Origin: Clarkia xantiana subsp. parviflora
Taxonomy: Eukaryota > Streptophyta > Magnoliopsida > Myrtales > Onagraceae
DNA length: 64,000 nucleotides
Direction of reading: 5' to 3'
Assembly (NCBI GenBank): GCA_036873135.1
Contig: JAPTYO010000008.1
Coordinates: 41,888,819 to 41,952,818 of the forward strand
Shown here: piece by piece, positions 1 to 11,265 of the stretch
How positions within the stretch are numbered: the first letter of the stretch is position 1
How the letters are laid out: each line of letters begins with the position of its first letter
Notes under the pieces: generated by a model
The model's input: the letters and a program-made list of their open reading frames with translations, nothing else
Databases searched by the model: none
Told to the model about the DNA's origin: nothing
Position numbers and translations under genes: made by a program

Positions 1-892
1 AATTATCACACGCTTTCATTCATGAACATTCTAGCATACGTGTCAAAACATGCAACTTCCACATACATCATGCATAATTGGCGACTGGTATTTTCAGTTT
101 TGAAAATATTAGGGGCTGACTTGCAATTCATGCTTACAATCAATCATGCGAAATTTCTAGACATGGATTCTAGGCAATTTCAATCAGCATAGGATGTCTA
201 TCCTATTGCATATACCATATATTTAAATCCCAGAGCTTAATGCTCGCAACTTATTATCCAGCTAGCTTGACTAAGTCAAGACGACAGTTCTAATATATGC
301 TGCAGAAAGTAAACAATTGCAATTCAGTCCACTAATTTAATCCAGTCTAAAAAATATGCATATCCGAGATCCATCCCCATAATCGTAACTAGGTATTAGA
401 GTTTTTATCCGAAAACGTGTTAAAACGTAAACCCTAAGAGCACTGTTTAGGTTAACTTTTAAAGTTCGAAAACATTTTGGATTTAAAATTTGACATCCTA
501 TTTTATTGAACATTTAAAGTTTCCGAAAAAAATTAAAATTTTGTTCGGTCCAATTTAAAATCCGGTCTGAGTCGGTCCGATTTTAAAAATCCAGTTTGGT
601 CCGAAACAGTTCAATAAAATAAGATTGTGGTTCGGTTCATCAATCAAAACAGGTTCGGTTTAGATTCACATAGTTACTTTGGTCCGACCCGACCTGACAG
701 GTCGACCCGATTAAGAAAACTCGGATTGGTTTAACCCGTTCCGGTTTTGCAAATTGGACCGGCCAAATAAACCCATAGGGCTCGGCCGAAACATTTCTTT
801 TTGGGCTAAATAGAGTCTTAAAGTCCACTAAAAACTTAACTTAGCCCATAAGAAACGTTAATTATGTAAAATAATTTCCAATATTGCTAATA

Positions 893-958
<66 letters not shown>

Positions 959-1039
959 AGCACTTATATATTATTAATATATATATAAATATTGTCAAGA
1001 ATCTATCTTTAAGATGTAAATCAATCTAACAATATAAAT

Positions 1040-1077
<38 letters not shown>

Positions 1078-1217
1078 ATTATTGTTAAATATATATTTAG
1101 GGATAAAATATATAGACAATATATTTTCTTGATCTTTTTAAGTAACCAAATCCTATCAATATATCTTTATACCTATCTTTTAGCTAAATATATTGATAGT
1201 TTATATATTTTACTATA
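1..1217 (-). mobile_element. Copia element F, 5' leader (distal part)
   Basis: AT-rich non-coding leader of a minus-strand Ty1/copia element whose LTR lies at 3281-3881. It is recognised by side-by-side similarity to the leader of element B (about 61,700-62,900), for example the shared stretch around 22-130 and the Rossmann-free, stop-rich segment 540-800 that contains repeated GGTTCGGT/GGTCCGA motifs. No coding sequence is evident. The gag expected further along the minus strand lies outside the window to the left. Confidence 0.75.
890..953. repeat. (TA)n microsatellite
   Basis: A near-perfect TA dinucleotide run inside the copia F leader. Shorter TA runs occur at about 1043-1072, 2647-2664 and 2694-2712. 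Comparable but shorter runs occur in the matching leader of element B (about 62,644-62,660 and 62,725-62,746), so the tracts are a family trait that varies in length. Confidence 0.9.
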
Positions 1218-2795
1218 CTAGTTATTAACGCGTGTGTTGCACGCGTATCAATACATAATTTATCTTCAGTTTTCTAATATTTTAATATGTAGTTAATACA
1301 TGGTCAAATTTAGGGTTTGCGAGAAATGAATCTGTGATCGAAAAGAACGACACAAAGTAATTCAAAACAGGAAAAGAAGAGGATAATTAAGTCAAAAAAT
1401 TAACTATTGTTTTAAATTACGATACTAATTTACTGTTATAACTAATAATGAGTTGGATTGAGCATGACGTGAGTTATTAACGACAAAGTTGTATCTAATT
1501 TATCAACTTGAGGAGTGAAGAATGTATGCCCGTAATTAGCCACTTAGAGTCATCAGTGGAGCAGTTTGACCTATACAAACGTAACCATACACTTTTCGTG
1601 CAATTTTATATCATAATACCAACAAAAATTGATTTAACGCTAAAGGAAAAAAAAAAAATTGGCCAACGGGACGCTAAAAGAAATTTCAATTCATTAAAAT
1701 CTATTGTTTATACTTGATATGTCAATTACTTATTTAACTACTATTTAGGTTACAATTTGATTTAATTGACAGATGGAAGAACTAAATTAATGATTCGAGA
1801 CCCTAAATGTTGGACAACGAGTACCAGGTTATCTGTAAAAGATCAAAATTCAAGAACCGTGGTTGACCCATATTTTGACATTTGATATGATTTGACAAGT
1901 GACTGATATATGTGATACAAAAAAATCTCAACATGTACTCAAAGTTTGCATGAGTTGAGTACATATCATACCTTTATGCGTGGCTCAAATTTATAGGTAT
2001 ATTGTATTAATAAGTTAATGACAATTAATGTAACCTGTCAGTTAAGCGACCTTAACAAAAAAGTTAATGCAATTTATCTAATGAAATTTTTAGTAATATA
2101 TTTGTAGGGACTAAATCATCAAATTTTTTAAACACTAATGTCTAAAGTTTATACTTGAATTCAACTTAACTATTTATTCAACTATCAATTAGGAGATACC
2201 AAATATGATTGAATTTACAAACGCAAGAACTAAATCGATAGTTCGAGTCATTAAGTATTAAACATTGAGTAACATGTTATATGTAAAGTCAAACTTCAAG
2301 AACCACGTTTGATCCATATTTGATATGCTATATGAGTTAGCAAGTGACTAATTTATTTGATACAAAAATGTCAACAAACGGAACATCCCCAAATCGGTGA
2401 TATAGTGAACGGAAAAATGCATCTACCTTACATTTGCACCTATTGAATGCATGTTGACTCTAATTGATAAGTATATTTGATGGAGAAATTAATAATAACT
2501 ACGGTGACCTACCAATTAAGCGAACTAAAAAACTAAAAATAACTAAATGGTTTTTTTAGTAATAGTAAAGATAAATAGATGGGTCTCAAAGATAAAAAGA
2601 CTTAAATCGTCAATTTTATAAAAATAGGGGAATTAAATATAACACGTATATATATATATATATAATAAAATAAAAAATATGGAAACTAAATATAATATAT
2701 ATATATATATAATAATAAAATAAAATTAAAAAAAATGTTCAAGAGGTACCTTTTGGGGGTGAGGATAACTCTCACATTTTATATTGGTATAAAGA
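1218..2795 (-). mobile_element. Non-autonomous Helitron
   Basis: Read on the minus strand the segment starts with TC (TCTTTATACCAATATAAAAT, ending at 2795) and ends with CTAG at 1218. It is flanked by host A on the 5' side and host T on the 3' side, the classical A|T Helitron target. A 7-bp GC-rich hairpin lies nine bases inside the 3' end. The homologous leader of copia B lacks the whole 1.58 kb and has an empty site (CTATA|TATAAACGTGAAT near 62,920). No Rep/helicase frame and no captured gene are visible, so it is non-autonomous. The 5' terminus is set by the TC/A|T rule plus the empty-site alignment and could be off by a few bases. Confidence 0.75.
1228..1246 (-). other. Helitron 3' terminal hairpin
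   Basis: ACGCGTG-TGTTG-CACGCGT forms a perfect 7-bp stem with a 5-nt loop, nine bases from the CTAG terminus. This is the position and form of the Helitron 3' termination hairpin. Confidence 0.75.
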
Positions 2796-3280
2796 TAATG
2801 TGAATCTTTCCTTATCTTTCCAATTTATAGATATATTGTCTCCTTTTAATAAAATTAAAATATGGTAACATATATATCTAACATAGGCCGACCGAATTTT
2901 TCTTTCTTGCACCCTAAGAAATTAATACCTAATAATTCACCTAGGGTTTCGACTATAACACCGAAAATTGGAAAAAATGTCAAATTTTAAGATCAAACAC
3001 TATTATGATCATGGATCCAAATATTGTTCTTGATAAAACTTATCGTGTTCTTGAAGATCATGAGCATCAAACTCAAATTTAAACATGAATTTCGGTTTTG
3101 ATTTATAAAAACATGTAAATTCCGAAAATTTTAAGTTTTTAAAGATCAAACATATGAAATTTATTTAAAAATTTCGGATTACTCATGGTGTTCATCATAA
3201 AAATTTTGGTTTTTATAAAATTTTCAAGAACATCAGTTTATCAAAATTCCAAGAACTCCTAACACAAGCTCTGATACCAC
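2796..3280 (-). mobile_element. Copia element F, leader next to the 5' LTR
   Basis: Continuation of the F leader after the Helitron, similar to element B about 62,925-63,349 (shared AATATGGTAA and ATAGATATATTGT stretches and the sequence just before the LTR). It is non-coding. It ends in the primer-binding site adjoining the LTR. Confidence 0.75.
3268..3279 (-). other. Primer-binding site of copia F (initiator tRNA-Met type)
   Basis: The minus strand reads TGGTATCAGAGC one base inside the LTR edge. This is the standard plant copia primer site, complementary to the 3' end of initiator tRNA-Met. Element B has the same site with one change (TGGTATTAGAGC, 63,337-63,348). Confidence 0.85.
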
Positions 3281-3881
3281 TGTTGGATTATGGGGACGTA
3301 ATACTACGAAATGCTAAACGTGTACTTGTAAGTAATCTAATTACGCAGCGGAATAATGTACACATACCTCAATAGCTTTCCTGCCCAAGAACGTTGTGGA
3401 GGGAGTTCTGATCCTCCGGTCGGAACCCGTACAAGTTCTTTGTGAGAAGAAGTCCTACGCGGTATAAGCTCCACAGCAAATCCTCTGATCGCTTCTTCAA
3501 CGGAGACAGAACCTCAGACTAAATGCTCGGAAGCAAGTTGGCACACCAATGGTGGTGTTAGGGGGCCAGCCGCAATATGCTTGTAGAGAGAAAGGGTTTT
3601 CTCTCAAATCACAACTTAGGAGGAGTCGTGATCAATGTGTGTTTTGGGAGTGACCCCAAGACCTCCTTATATAGTGGGAGGAGGAGAAAGTCCTCCTCCC
3701 TACTATTAGGGTTTCGGCTGACTATGCTATGTGGGTGGGAGGCCCAATTTTGGGCCTCCCATGTCACATGGGAATTGGGTCTGGCCCAATTAGCCCTAAT
3801 GTGACATTTACCTAATTATCTTAGGTAACCACATATATTAACGGGCTACCAATTACGGCGCCACGTCACCATATGCTAACA
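3281..3881 (-). mobile_element. Copia LTR (element F, 5' LTR on the minus strand)
   Basis: A 601-bp LTR with TG...CA ends, starting TGTTGGATTATGGGG on the plus strand and ending ...ATATGCTAACA. It matches the LTRs at 5588-6189 (reverse orientation), 11,780, 18,003, 58,554 and 63,350. A minus-strand TATA-type motif lies at about 3665 (CCTTATATAGTGGG read forward). The next base to the right is the internal region of a second, plus-strand copy, so F inserted into C. The first bases of C after F are CCTGG; the matching duplication should lie left of the window. Confidence 0.85.
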
Positions 3882-4470
3882 CCTGGCCATCAACATTTAA
3901 AGACTATAAAAGAGGAACTCGTTATATGAAAATGTACTGCCGACTACGAACTGTGCTATGAGGGCAGGAAGTTAGAATTGACCGATTACATTGACGCCGA
4001 TCGTGGTGGCGATCCAGATGATCGTAAGTCCACCACAGGAGGGGCATTCCTCCTTGCTAATGCCGTCATTTCATGGACGAGCAAGAAGCAAACCTAAGTC
4101 GTGCTGTCCACAATGGAATCAGAATTTTTAGCTCTCTCTAAGAATGCACAGGAAGCAGTATGGCTCAAAAGGCTTCTAACTGCAGTGCCTGGTGGTGATG
4201 TTGAGAATAAACCTGTGAAGGTCTTCTCTGACAGTCAAGCAGCCATTAGGGCAGTTAAGAATCCGAAGTACCATAGTAGGACCAAACACATTGACGAGAA
4301 ATAATTTCATGCTAAATTTTAAAGGTAGTTGACAATGTAATCACTATGGAATACTTGTCCACCAATAACTTGGTAACGGACCCATTAACAAAACCACTAC
4401 GCAGGGAGATATTCGAAAAACATGTAAAACTGCTTGGATTGCGTAGGGTTTTGAAATGGAATGTATCTGT
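3882..4470 (+). pseudogene. Copia element C: end of RT and RNase H, broken
   Basis: Translation of about 3940-4090 gives a degenerate copia segment containing RKSTTGGAFLLANA and ISWTSKKQT followed by a stop. An open stretch from about 4101 to 4304 then reads MESEFLALSKNAQEAVWLKR and, later, SDSQAAIRAVKNPKYHSRTK, which are typical Ty1/copia RNase H blocks. The frame breaks after HIDEK. The tail, with YLSTNN and KPLRREIFEKHVKLL, is readable to about 4470 in another frame. Upstream parts of pol are missing because element F interrupts the copy. It is non-functional and closely related to 16,330-16,870. Confidence 0.85.
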
Positions 4471-5587
4471 GATAACATTTTGATATTAGAAAGTTACATT
4501 TTGTAAGCGAAATAATTGCAACTGAGTTTATGATCAATCGACGTCATAATGTTTTGATTACATCAGATTTACGGTCTATAAACTAAGTCGTAGGAGGACG
4601 CAATCCTCTGCCAAAACTATGTTGAATGTGGGCCTTACCTAGTCACACAGGCACGGTAGTCTTGCGGTGGAGGGAGGCATCTACCAAGAAGGACTGGCTA
4701 AGAGTCAGGGGGATAAAACTGATTAAGCAAGACGAATATATAGTTTCGAAGTCACTCCACATGATCTTCGTTTTGCATATCGTCGTGATGAACTTTGTTC
4801 GTCATTTAACCACATTCTGGGCAGATGAGAATATGTGATAGCATGATTGACATATCCCTTTCTTGTCAACCCAAAAGGTTCAAGTATGCTATCAACGCGT
4901 GCTTCATACTGCACGTGCCACATTCGACCACGGGGTCACAACTCGGTTGTGCTAGGAAGGAATCCTCGTGATTCTGGCGGGTGCAAACTTCTTCACCTCG
5001 AGCATGTGATTGATCCCAGGAGCCTTATGAAGAGGCACCTAAAGTATCCTCACGGACTCGGAACTCATATCTAATGTCAGACTCAATGCTCGCTTCCCGG
5101 CGTACGAGCGTAGTGCTGAACAAAAAGGCCCAGTGACCATGTCTTTGGAAACCGGTTGGCTCTGACTAAGGATATGAGCGATGGGGATGGTCAAGTTCAC
5201 CTGTAATTCACCGACTCTTGTATTCACTAGGTGGCCACCAACCGGATATTAGTTGAAGGTTTTGAATACTTGTACAGATGCCTTGGAGAAGTGTTCCTAT
5301 GTGGAATCTAGGCAAAAGGAGAATTAACAGCTGACCTAGGATACAACGCGGTACAATATAAATGTTGTTTATAGCAGGTTGATTGGAGAAAAGGGAATCA
5401 ACGTTCCGCGGGCGCTACAATACTCCTAACAGATGAAGTAGCACGATGCCCGTCGTATCCGTCGGCCGCACGGTAAACCTCGTATGAACTATTCAGAAGA
5501 AAGGAGCAAATTGAAGCAGTGAAATGTTGATGCAGATTTGGACGACAATACATTAACAGGCACCCTCCCATTCCGGCGAGTTGGAGC
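4471..5587 (+). mobile_element. Copia element C, 3' non-coding region and polypurine tract
   Basis: A non-coding stretch similar to 16,880-18,002 in element A (for example the segments at 5075-5230 and 17,490-17,650). It ends with CATTCCGGCGAGTTGGAGC immediately before the 3' LTR, the polypurine-like primer site. Short open frames here are conserved only because the DNA is repeated; I see no gene. Confidence 0.75.
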
Positions 5588-6189
5588 TGTAAGCATACGG
5601 TGATGGGCGCCGTAGTTGGTAGCCCATAATATGTATAGTTTTTCTAAGGAAATTAGATAAATGCCACATTAGGGTAATTGGGCTAGACCCAAATACCAAT
5701 TGACATGAGAGGCCCAAATTATGGGCCTCCCCTATGCATGGCCGGCCGAAATACCTAGGGTGGGCAAAGTGGATTTTTGTCCACTTTGCTCCTCCTATAA
5801 ATACATGGTGTTAGAGAATTTTTTAGGGTTAATCAATATTCCCTCATTAGAGTGTTTTAGAGAGAAAAACCCTCAACCCCACATCACAGTAGTTTCGGCC
5901 GAACCCTTTGCTTCACCAAGGGTGTGCCAATTTTCTTTCCAAGCAAACACTCCAGAGATCTGTCCCCGTGCCAAGAATCGATCAGAGGCTTTGCTGTGGA
6001 GCTTGCACCGCATAGGGCTTCTCTAAAAATAATCTCTACGGGTGCTGACCGGAGGATCGTGAACTCCCACCTGAGAAGATCTTGGGTCTACGGATTATCT
6101 TAAAGGTATGTGCCTTCCACTGCGTAATTCCGATTACTAGCATATACTTTGTTTAAGTATCCGTAGTGATTACTCCCCGTAATCTAACA
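5588..6189 (+). mobile_element. Copia LTR (element C, 3' LTR)
   Basis: A 602-bp LTR from TGTAAGCATACGG to ...CGTAATCTAACA. It carries the family palindrome (CAAAGTGGAT-TTTT-GTCCACTTTG) just upstream of the TATA motif CCTATAAATA at about 5795. Together with 3882-5587 it is the 3' end of a plus-strand element. It lies about 0.5 kb upstream of the SRRP1-like start codon, with the same transcriptional direction. Confidence 0.9.
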
Positions 6190-6526
6190 TGGTGACCCTG
6201 ACGCAGGGTCGGATCTAGCGTCCAGTTATGTCAATTAGGTTCGATTAGATTCAACTGAGTTCGATTTTGAAATTTTAGGACAAAATTAAACAAAATAAAT
6301 TTAGGAATGTATTAGAGGTATTAAATTGAACAAAATCAAAAGTTTAGGTTGCACCTACCATTTAACAGCCAAAACTGATAGCCAACTAATTGATGTATCA
6401 AAAACATACGTTCTTGAAACGTTTGGTACCAAAATTAGACGAAAAAAAATGCCGTGCAATTTTAAAAGAAAAAAGAAATGAAAAGAGTTCTTTTTGCGAG
6501 TGGATGGATGATGTTCATGGAACAGA
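6190..6526. other. Flank between copia C and the SRRP1-like gene
   Basis: About 340 bp of unique-looking AT-rich DNA that probably carries the proximal promoter of the downstream gene. I see no repeat or coding sequence in it. Confidence 0.5.
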
Positions 6527-6535
6527 TATATAAAG
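6527..6535 (+). promoter_or_regulatory. Probable TATA box of the SRRP1-like gene
   Basis: TATATAAAG, about 170 bp upstream of the first in-frame ATG at 6705. Transcription would then start near 6560, just before a pyrimidine- and purine-rich leader. A short upstream frame (6478-6705) overlaps the start by one base, but its own ATG lies upstream of this TATA box, so it is probably not transcribed. Confidence 0.45.
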
Positions 6536-6704
6536 AGATTTGTGGGCGCAAATGCGACACAACATTGATTCAATCCGAGAAGAGGAGAAAAATCCTCTCC
6601 TCTTCCTTGCCTCCGGAGGACGACGCTGTTCCATCTTCTTCTTCATCCTCTTCCTCAGATAGTAGTCGCCAAGACAAGACAGTTGGACATTGCTCTTCTA
6701 TCTG

Positions 6705-9700
6705 ATGCACTGCTTCAACTCAAATGCTACTCCAATCCGATTCTTCGCTTTGACATCTGTTGTTCCCAACAACCCCAAAATGCAATTTGCAGTCTCCTTT
6801 AGTGGTGGTGTTGGTTCAGGATCTTCTACTTCTTCTTCAACCACCCTCAGTTTTCTAGAATCATCATCATCATCTCACATTTGTAGCTGCCCTTCCTCCG
6901 TTTTTCCTCGTAATGTTTCTCCTAAAACTTGCCTCAAGTGGCCTTCTACACTGAACCGACCCGCGTCGTTTCCCAGTGCCAGAGCTTCAGTCTCCATCTC
7001 TGACAATCCTCAGACTGAGAGCGGCGAGCCTGATGCTGCTTCTGCTGCCGCTGCAACTGCAAATCAAGACTCCTCTTCTTCATCCGACACCTTTGGGAAT
7101 AGTGCTCGGGTGTGTACTATTTATTTATCTATCTATCTATAAAAGAGTAACTTATTTTTTTGGCAGAATAACATTTAGAGTCAGAAAATTAGAGAGCTTA
7201 TTAATCTGGATGCCGATCCAACTGTTTGTTTAAATGTCCATTCCTCCTCGTTTGCACTATTGGATTGGATATGGATGTTCAATTATCTCTGCAATTCAAT
7301 GTTGCTGAGGTTGTTTTCTTTCTTTCTTATTATAAATAAATAAATATGCATATGAAGGAAATGAAGTTTCAGCTGGCTAGTTATAGTTATTAGAGTGTAG
7401 TACGTGTTGAGTGTCTAACATTGAATAATTTCTGCTAAGAAGTAGATATCTGCTGATTGGAAGGCAGCAAGAGCATATCAGGAGAAGAGTCTAATTTATG
7501 AAGGTCGAGTTGAAGATTTTAATACTGGAGGCTTGCTCATTCGCTTCTATTCCCTTATTGGTTTTCTACCCTTCCCACAATTGGCTCCCTCACATACTTG
7601 CACAGGTACCTTGTTGGTTTTCTATCCATCCTTCATCAACTCATTTCCTATAAAGTATTCTGCCGTCACATCTTGTATAGGACCAAAGAAAAATACTCAA
7701 GATACCGCTAGAGCTTTGGTTGGCTCAGTGATACGTGTGAAGGTATTATTCTAACCTTTAGCAGTACATAAGGTCTAAACTGTTTCTTCTATTTACAAAA
7801 ACGCATTTAATGAAAGCCTCATCTTTTCTCTTATCGACTAGTCTCTAGTTGTACGAGTGTGTGTTTCTGGGAGTTAGCATTTGGATCCAATATCTAATCT
7901 TGTGGTGGTCATGGTCACCCGGTGGATGAAATACATGTCGTTGTTAATGCTTACTATACCATATGTTTATCAGTCGAGTCAGGCCAATTAACAGCAGTCT
8001 CACTCAAGCTTGGTTGAGTGTGCAGTTATCAACTCAACTTATGCAAACGTTAAAAAGTTGAAGTTGGAACTTGTAAATTTCTAAATGTTGGCCATTCTAA
8101 ATCAGCTTCACTTGGCTATGCCTTTTTCTACTATAGGTGTAGTCATAAAATAGAAAAGCAGCTGGAAATCAGGTATAAAATATCTCTTTTGTTTGTGGGT
8201 TAATTACCTACTTGTTTTTTCTTGGATTAATTACTAGTTGAACTTATGTAAAGTTGCAAGCTGATAACTTTGTATAATTTAATTGTGACGGAAACATGCA
8301 TGTGCACATCATGTGTCATCAAAATACAGCTAGCAAATTGCAAATTTCTCTGGAGTCTTAAGTAGAAAATTGCTTACAAAGTTCAACTAGCAATTTGCGA
8401 ATTTATCAATAGTTTTAACTAGCAATTTTCAGAGCTGAACAATAAACAAGATGCAACTTTCCATCATCATTTAATAGTAAATTAAATGGAGCTAACATAT
8501 TGCAATTTTGTATAAATTCAATTAGAAATTTGTAAAAAAGAAAGAAAGAAAGAAAAGGTTTTGCTAGCTACTTGTAGCCTCCAAAGTTTAGGTGGCAAGT
8601 TGCTAATTAGTGGTCGAGATCCGAAAGGTTTGTATTTTGGTTTGGGGTGTTGATTTGAGTTGGTTACTGTTGATTGAAGGTGATAAAAGCAGATGAAAAG
8701 AAGAGACAATTGATATTTTCGGAGAAAGAAGCAGTTTGGTGTAAGTACTCGAAAGATGTAAAGGTAGGAGATATATTTGAAGGAAAGGTGGGTTCTGTGG
8801 AGGAGTATGGTGCATTTGTTCACTTACGGTTTCCTGATGGTATGGTAGGAGATATTATTGTTTTTGATGGAATTATTATTGCTATTGGATGGAGGGAGGA
8901 ATTGATGTGTGTAATTTGTGTAGGAGGGTATCACGTGACTGGGTTGGTTCACGTGTCAGAGGTTTCATGGGATTTGGTTAAAGATTGTAGGGACATTTTA
9001 AGGGAAGGTGGTGATGTGAAGGTTAAGATCATCAATATAGACAGGTTGCTTACTTGGATTATATTAAATTATTGATTAAAATCAAAATATGGTCATCTTT
9101 CATTGAACATGTGTATGTATAATGATGGATGGTGGGATTTAATATTTCAGAAGAAAGTCGAGGATGACACTATCAATCAAACAGTTGGAGCAGGATCCTC
9201 TTCTAGAAACTCTGGACAAAGTGATACCACCACCTCAGGTATTATTATTATTATGTAGGTTAGCAAGTGATACAACCTCAGGTATTGTATATGTGTTATT
9301 CTGAATGAGGAGGAGGGGTTGGTTTGTTTATGAAAGGATGGGTGTGGTGATTCGTTGGAGTGTGATGCTGATGATGAGAGTAGTAGTAACATTGATCCTC
9401 TTCCGGGACTTGATGACATTTTCCAAGAACTTGTTAAAGAAGAAGGGTGGGTATTCCATTGATTGATTAATTAATGTTTTGATTAGTAAGCTCAGCTCAG
9501 CTCGGCTAGGCGTTGGTTGATTAATATGAATGTGAATTTGGATGCAGCATAGAGGATGTGAGGATCAGTCGACAAGGATTCGAGAAGCGGGTTGTGTCTC
9601 CAGACTTGCAGCTTTGGCTTTCTAATGTGAGTGAGTTAGTTAGTACTACTACTACTACTACTTGAAGTTGAATATATATATAAATATATATATGTTGGTG

Positions 9701-9851
9701 GAATTGAATGGAACAGGCACCTCCAGTAGGCAATAGATTCGTGCTATTAGCTAGAGCAGGTAGGCAGGTTCAAGAGATACAACTTACCACGTCGCTTGAT
9801 CAACAAGGTATCAAGGCTGCTTTGCAGCGTGTTCTTGAGCGTGTCCCTTGA
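6705..9851 (+). CDS. SRRP1: Chloroplast S1-domain RNA-binding protein (SRRP1-like), nine exons
   Basis: A complete nuclear gene with two S1 (OB-fold) RNA-binding domains, like Arabidopsis SRRP1, a plastid RNA-binding/chaperone-like protein. Exons inferred from GT-AG sites and frame continuity: 6705 (or 6780)-7109, 7446-7605, 7681-7742, 8680-8839, 8924-9044, 9151-9238, 9337-9446, 9548-9626, 9717-9851. The spliced protein is 414 aa from the ATG at 6780 or 439 aa from 6705. The first about 110 residues are Ser/Thr-rich and poor in acidic residues, as in a plastid transit peptide. The first S1 domain (about 120-205) includes EGRVEDFNTGGLLIRFYSLI. The second (about 211-285) includes YGAFVHLRFPDG and TGLVHVSEVSWD. 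The tail has QGFEKRVV, LQLWLSN and LLARAGRQVQEI and ends ALQRVLERVP. The fourth intron (8840-8923, 84 bp) is a multiple of three with no stop, so retention would add 28 residues within the S1 fold. Intron 3 (7743-8679) holds nothing recognisable. All exons are open and no lesion is seen. Confidence 0.9.
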
Positions 9852-10091
9852 ATTCAACAACCTCTCTCTACTACTACTATCTACAAATCTCTTCCTTTCC
9901 TACTCTCTCAATACCTTTGTATATCCTACGTATAAATATAAATTTATATTATGGTGAGATGAGATATAATAATATTTGAATTGAATTTGGTTACACCACA
10001 AACATACCAAATTCCAATGCTAAGTTTGCATCAAAATCAATATTACCTCATTTAAGTTTTTTCATGTATTATACTTTTTTTTTTTTTAAGT

Positions 10092-10595
10092 TTGGCTCTC
10101 CCTGATATTACTAAGCAGATTGTAATTGAGACAGATGCTTCCTCAAAGGCATAGGTGCATTGTTGATGCAAAACCAACACCCACTATCTTTTATCAGAAA
10201 GCTTTATCACCAAGGCAACAAACACTATCATTTTATGAGAAGAAGCTTCTTGAAATCATTTTTGCAGTAAAACAATTGCATTACTGCCTAATTGTGGGTC
10301 ATTTTGTCATCAAGACTGATCAAAAGAGCCTCAAACATCTCTTAGATCAAAAGAAAAACACTCATTTGCAGCACGCGTGGCTATCTAAGCTAATAGGATA
10401 TGATTATGAAATCAGTTACAAGCAATGGAAGGAAAATGCAGTAGCTGATGCATTATCTCAAGTGCAAGGATCTGAGTTCTTCGATTTTGCTTTCTCTACT
10501 ATTGAACCAACGTTGCTAACTCGAGTTCAAGCAAATTGGGCCAATGACATTGATATCCAGCATATGACCACAACTTTATCTTCGGGTATAGGGGT
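10092..10595 (+). pseudogene. Ty3/gypsy reverse transcriptase-RNase H fragment
   Basis: Translation gives the end of a chromovirus-type RT/RNase H: LALPDITKQIVIETDASSKA then a stop, followed from about 10,126 by KALSPRQQTLSFYEKKLLEI, KTDQKSLKHLLDQK and NAVADALSQVQGSEFF. It stops resembling gypsy after about HMTTTLSSG. No LTRs of its own are visible and a poly-T run precedes it (about 10,077-10,088). It is a decayed scrap, unrelated to element E by sequence, lying 240 bp after the SRRP1-like stop codon. Confidence 0.85.
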
Positions 10596-10599
10596 CATC

Positions 10600-11265
10600 A
10601 AAGTTCTCTTGGGATGGTACCAACCGTTGGGATATGATTCAAGATAACCTAAGATAGGTCAGGAGTGTCTGAGTCGGGATCTCTAAAAGATAAGACGACA
10701 ACTACTCACGACCCAAATGATAAGACAAAGATAAATGATTGACACCAATACGAAGAGATGTCGACAATTAAGACAAAACACTTGAAAAATGACGACGACT
10801 CTACTCGAAGACTCTCCCTTTTAAGGAATGAGTCGAGTCGACGGCCCAATGCTATCAAGAAAACTCTTCCCTCTAAGAAAGAGGTACCACTTGGCAACCT
10901 TCTTGCCGCCTCAAAGAAAACCCTTCCTCCTAAGGAAGAGACACCGGCTGGCAACCTGCTTACCGCCTCCTGATTTAAGGAAACCCCTCCCTCAAGGTAA
11001 AACTGTTGTGGCAACCTACTTGTCACCTGATGACACTCCACTGTCCCCCCTCAACCAATCAGAGAATGGCGGTCACTGCCACTGGACAGCCAATCAGAGC
11101 TTAGCTACCGCCACTTAAATTCGGTACAATCTCTCTCTATAAATAGGGGAACACTTTTATTACTTAACAGATTCTATCACATACTTAGAGTATTCTCTCA
11201 TATTGCACTACTGACTTAAGTTTCGGAGTGGAATCAGGGGCAAATAACTCGAGACAAAACCAAAC
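10600..11265 (+). mobile_element. Probable 5' LTR of gypsy element E
   Basis: A non-coding block with promoter architecture: two CCAAT motifs (AACCAATCAGAGAATGG and GCCAATCAGAGC, about 11,052-11,100), a TATA box, then a pyrimidine-rich leader, directly before gypsy gag sequence. The partner LTR should lie beyond 64,000, so the edges are uncertain by tens of bases. Gly-Asn-rich open frames here (about 10,758-11,118) look like chance products of a repeated GGCAACCT motif. Confidence 0.55.
11138..11145 (+). promoter_or_regulatory. TATA box in element E LTR
   Basis: TATAAATA in the context CTCTCTATAAATAGGGG, about 40 bp after the second CCAAT motif. Confidence 0.6.

Noticed and set aside
6478..6705. 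75-codon frame upstream of the SRRP1-like gene
   Set aside because: Its ATG is upstream of the probable TATA box and its Ser-rich end is leader sequence; at best an upstream frame.
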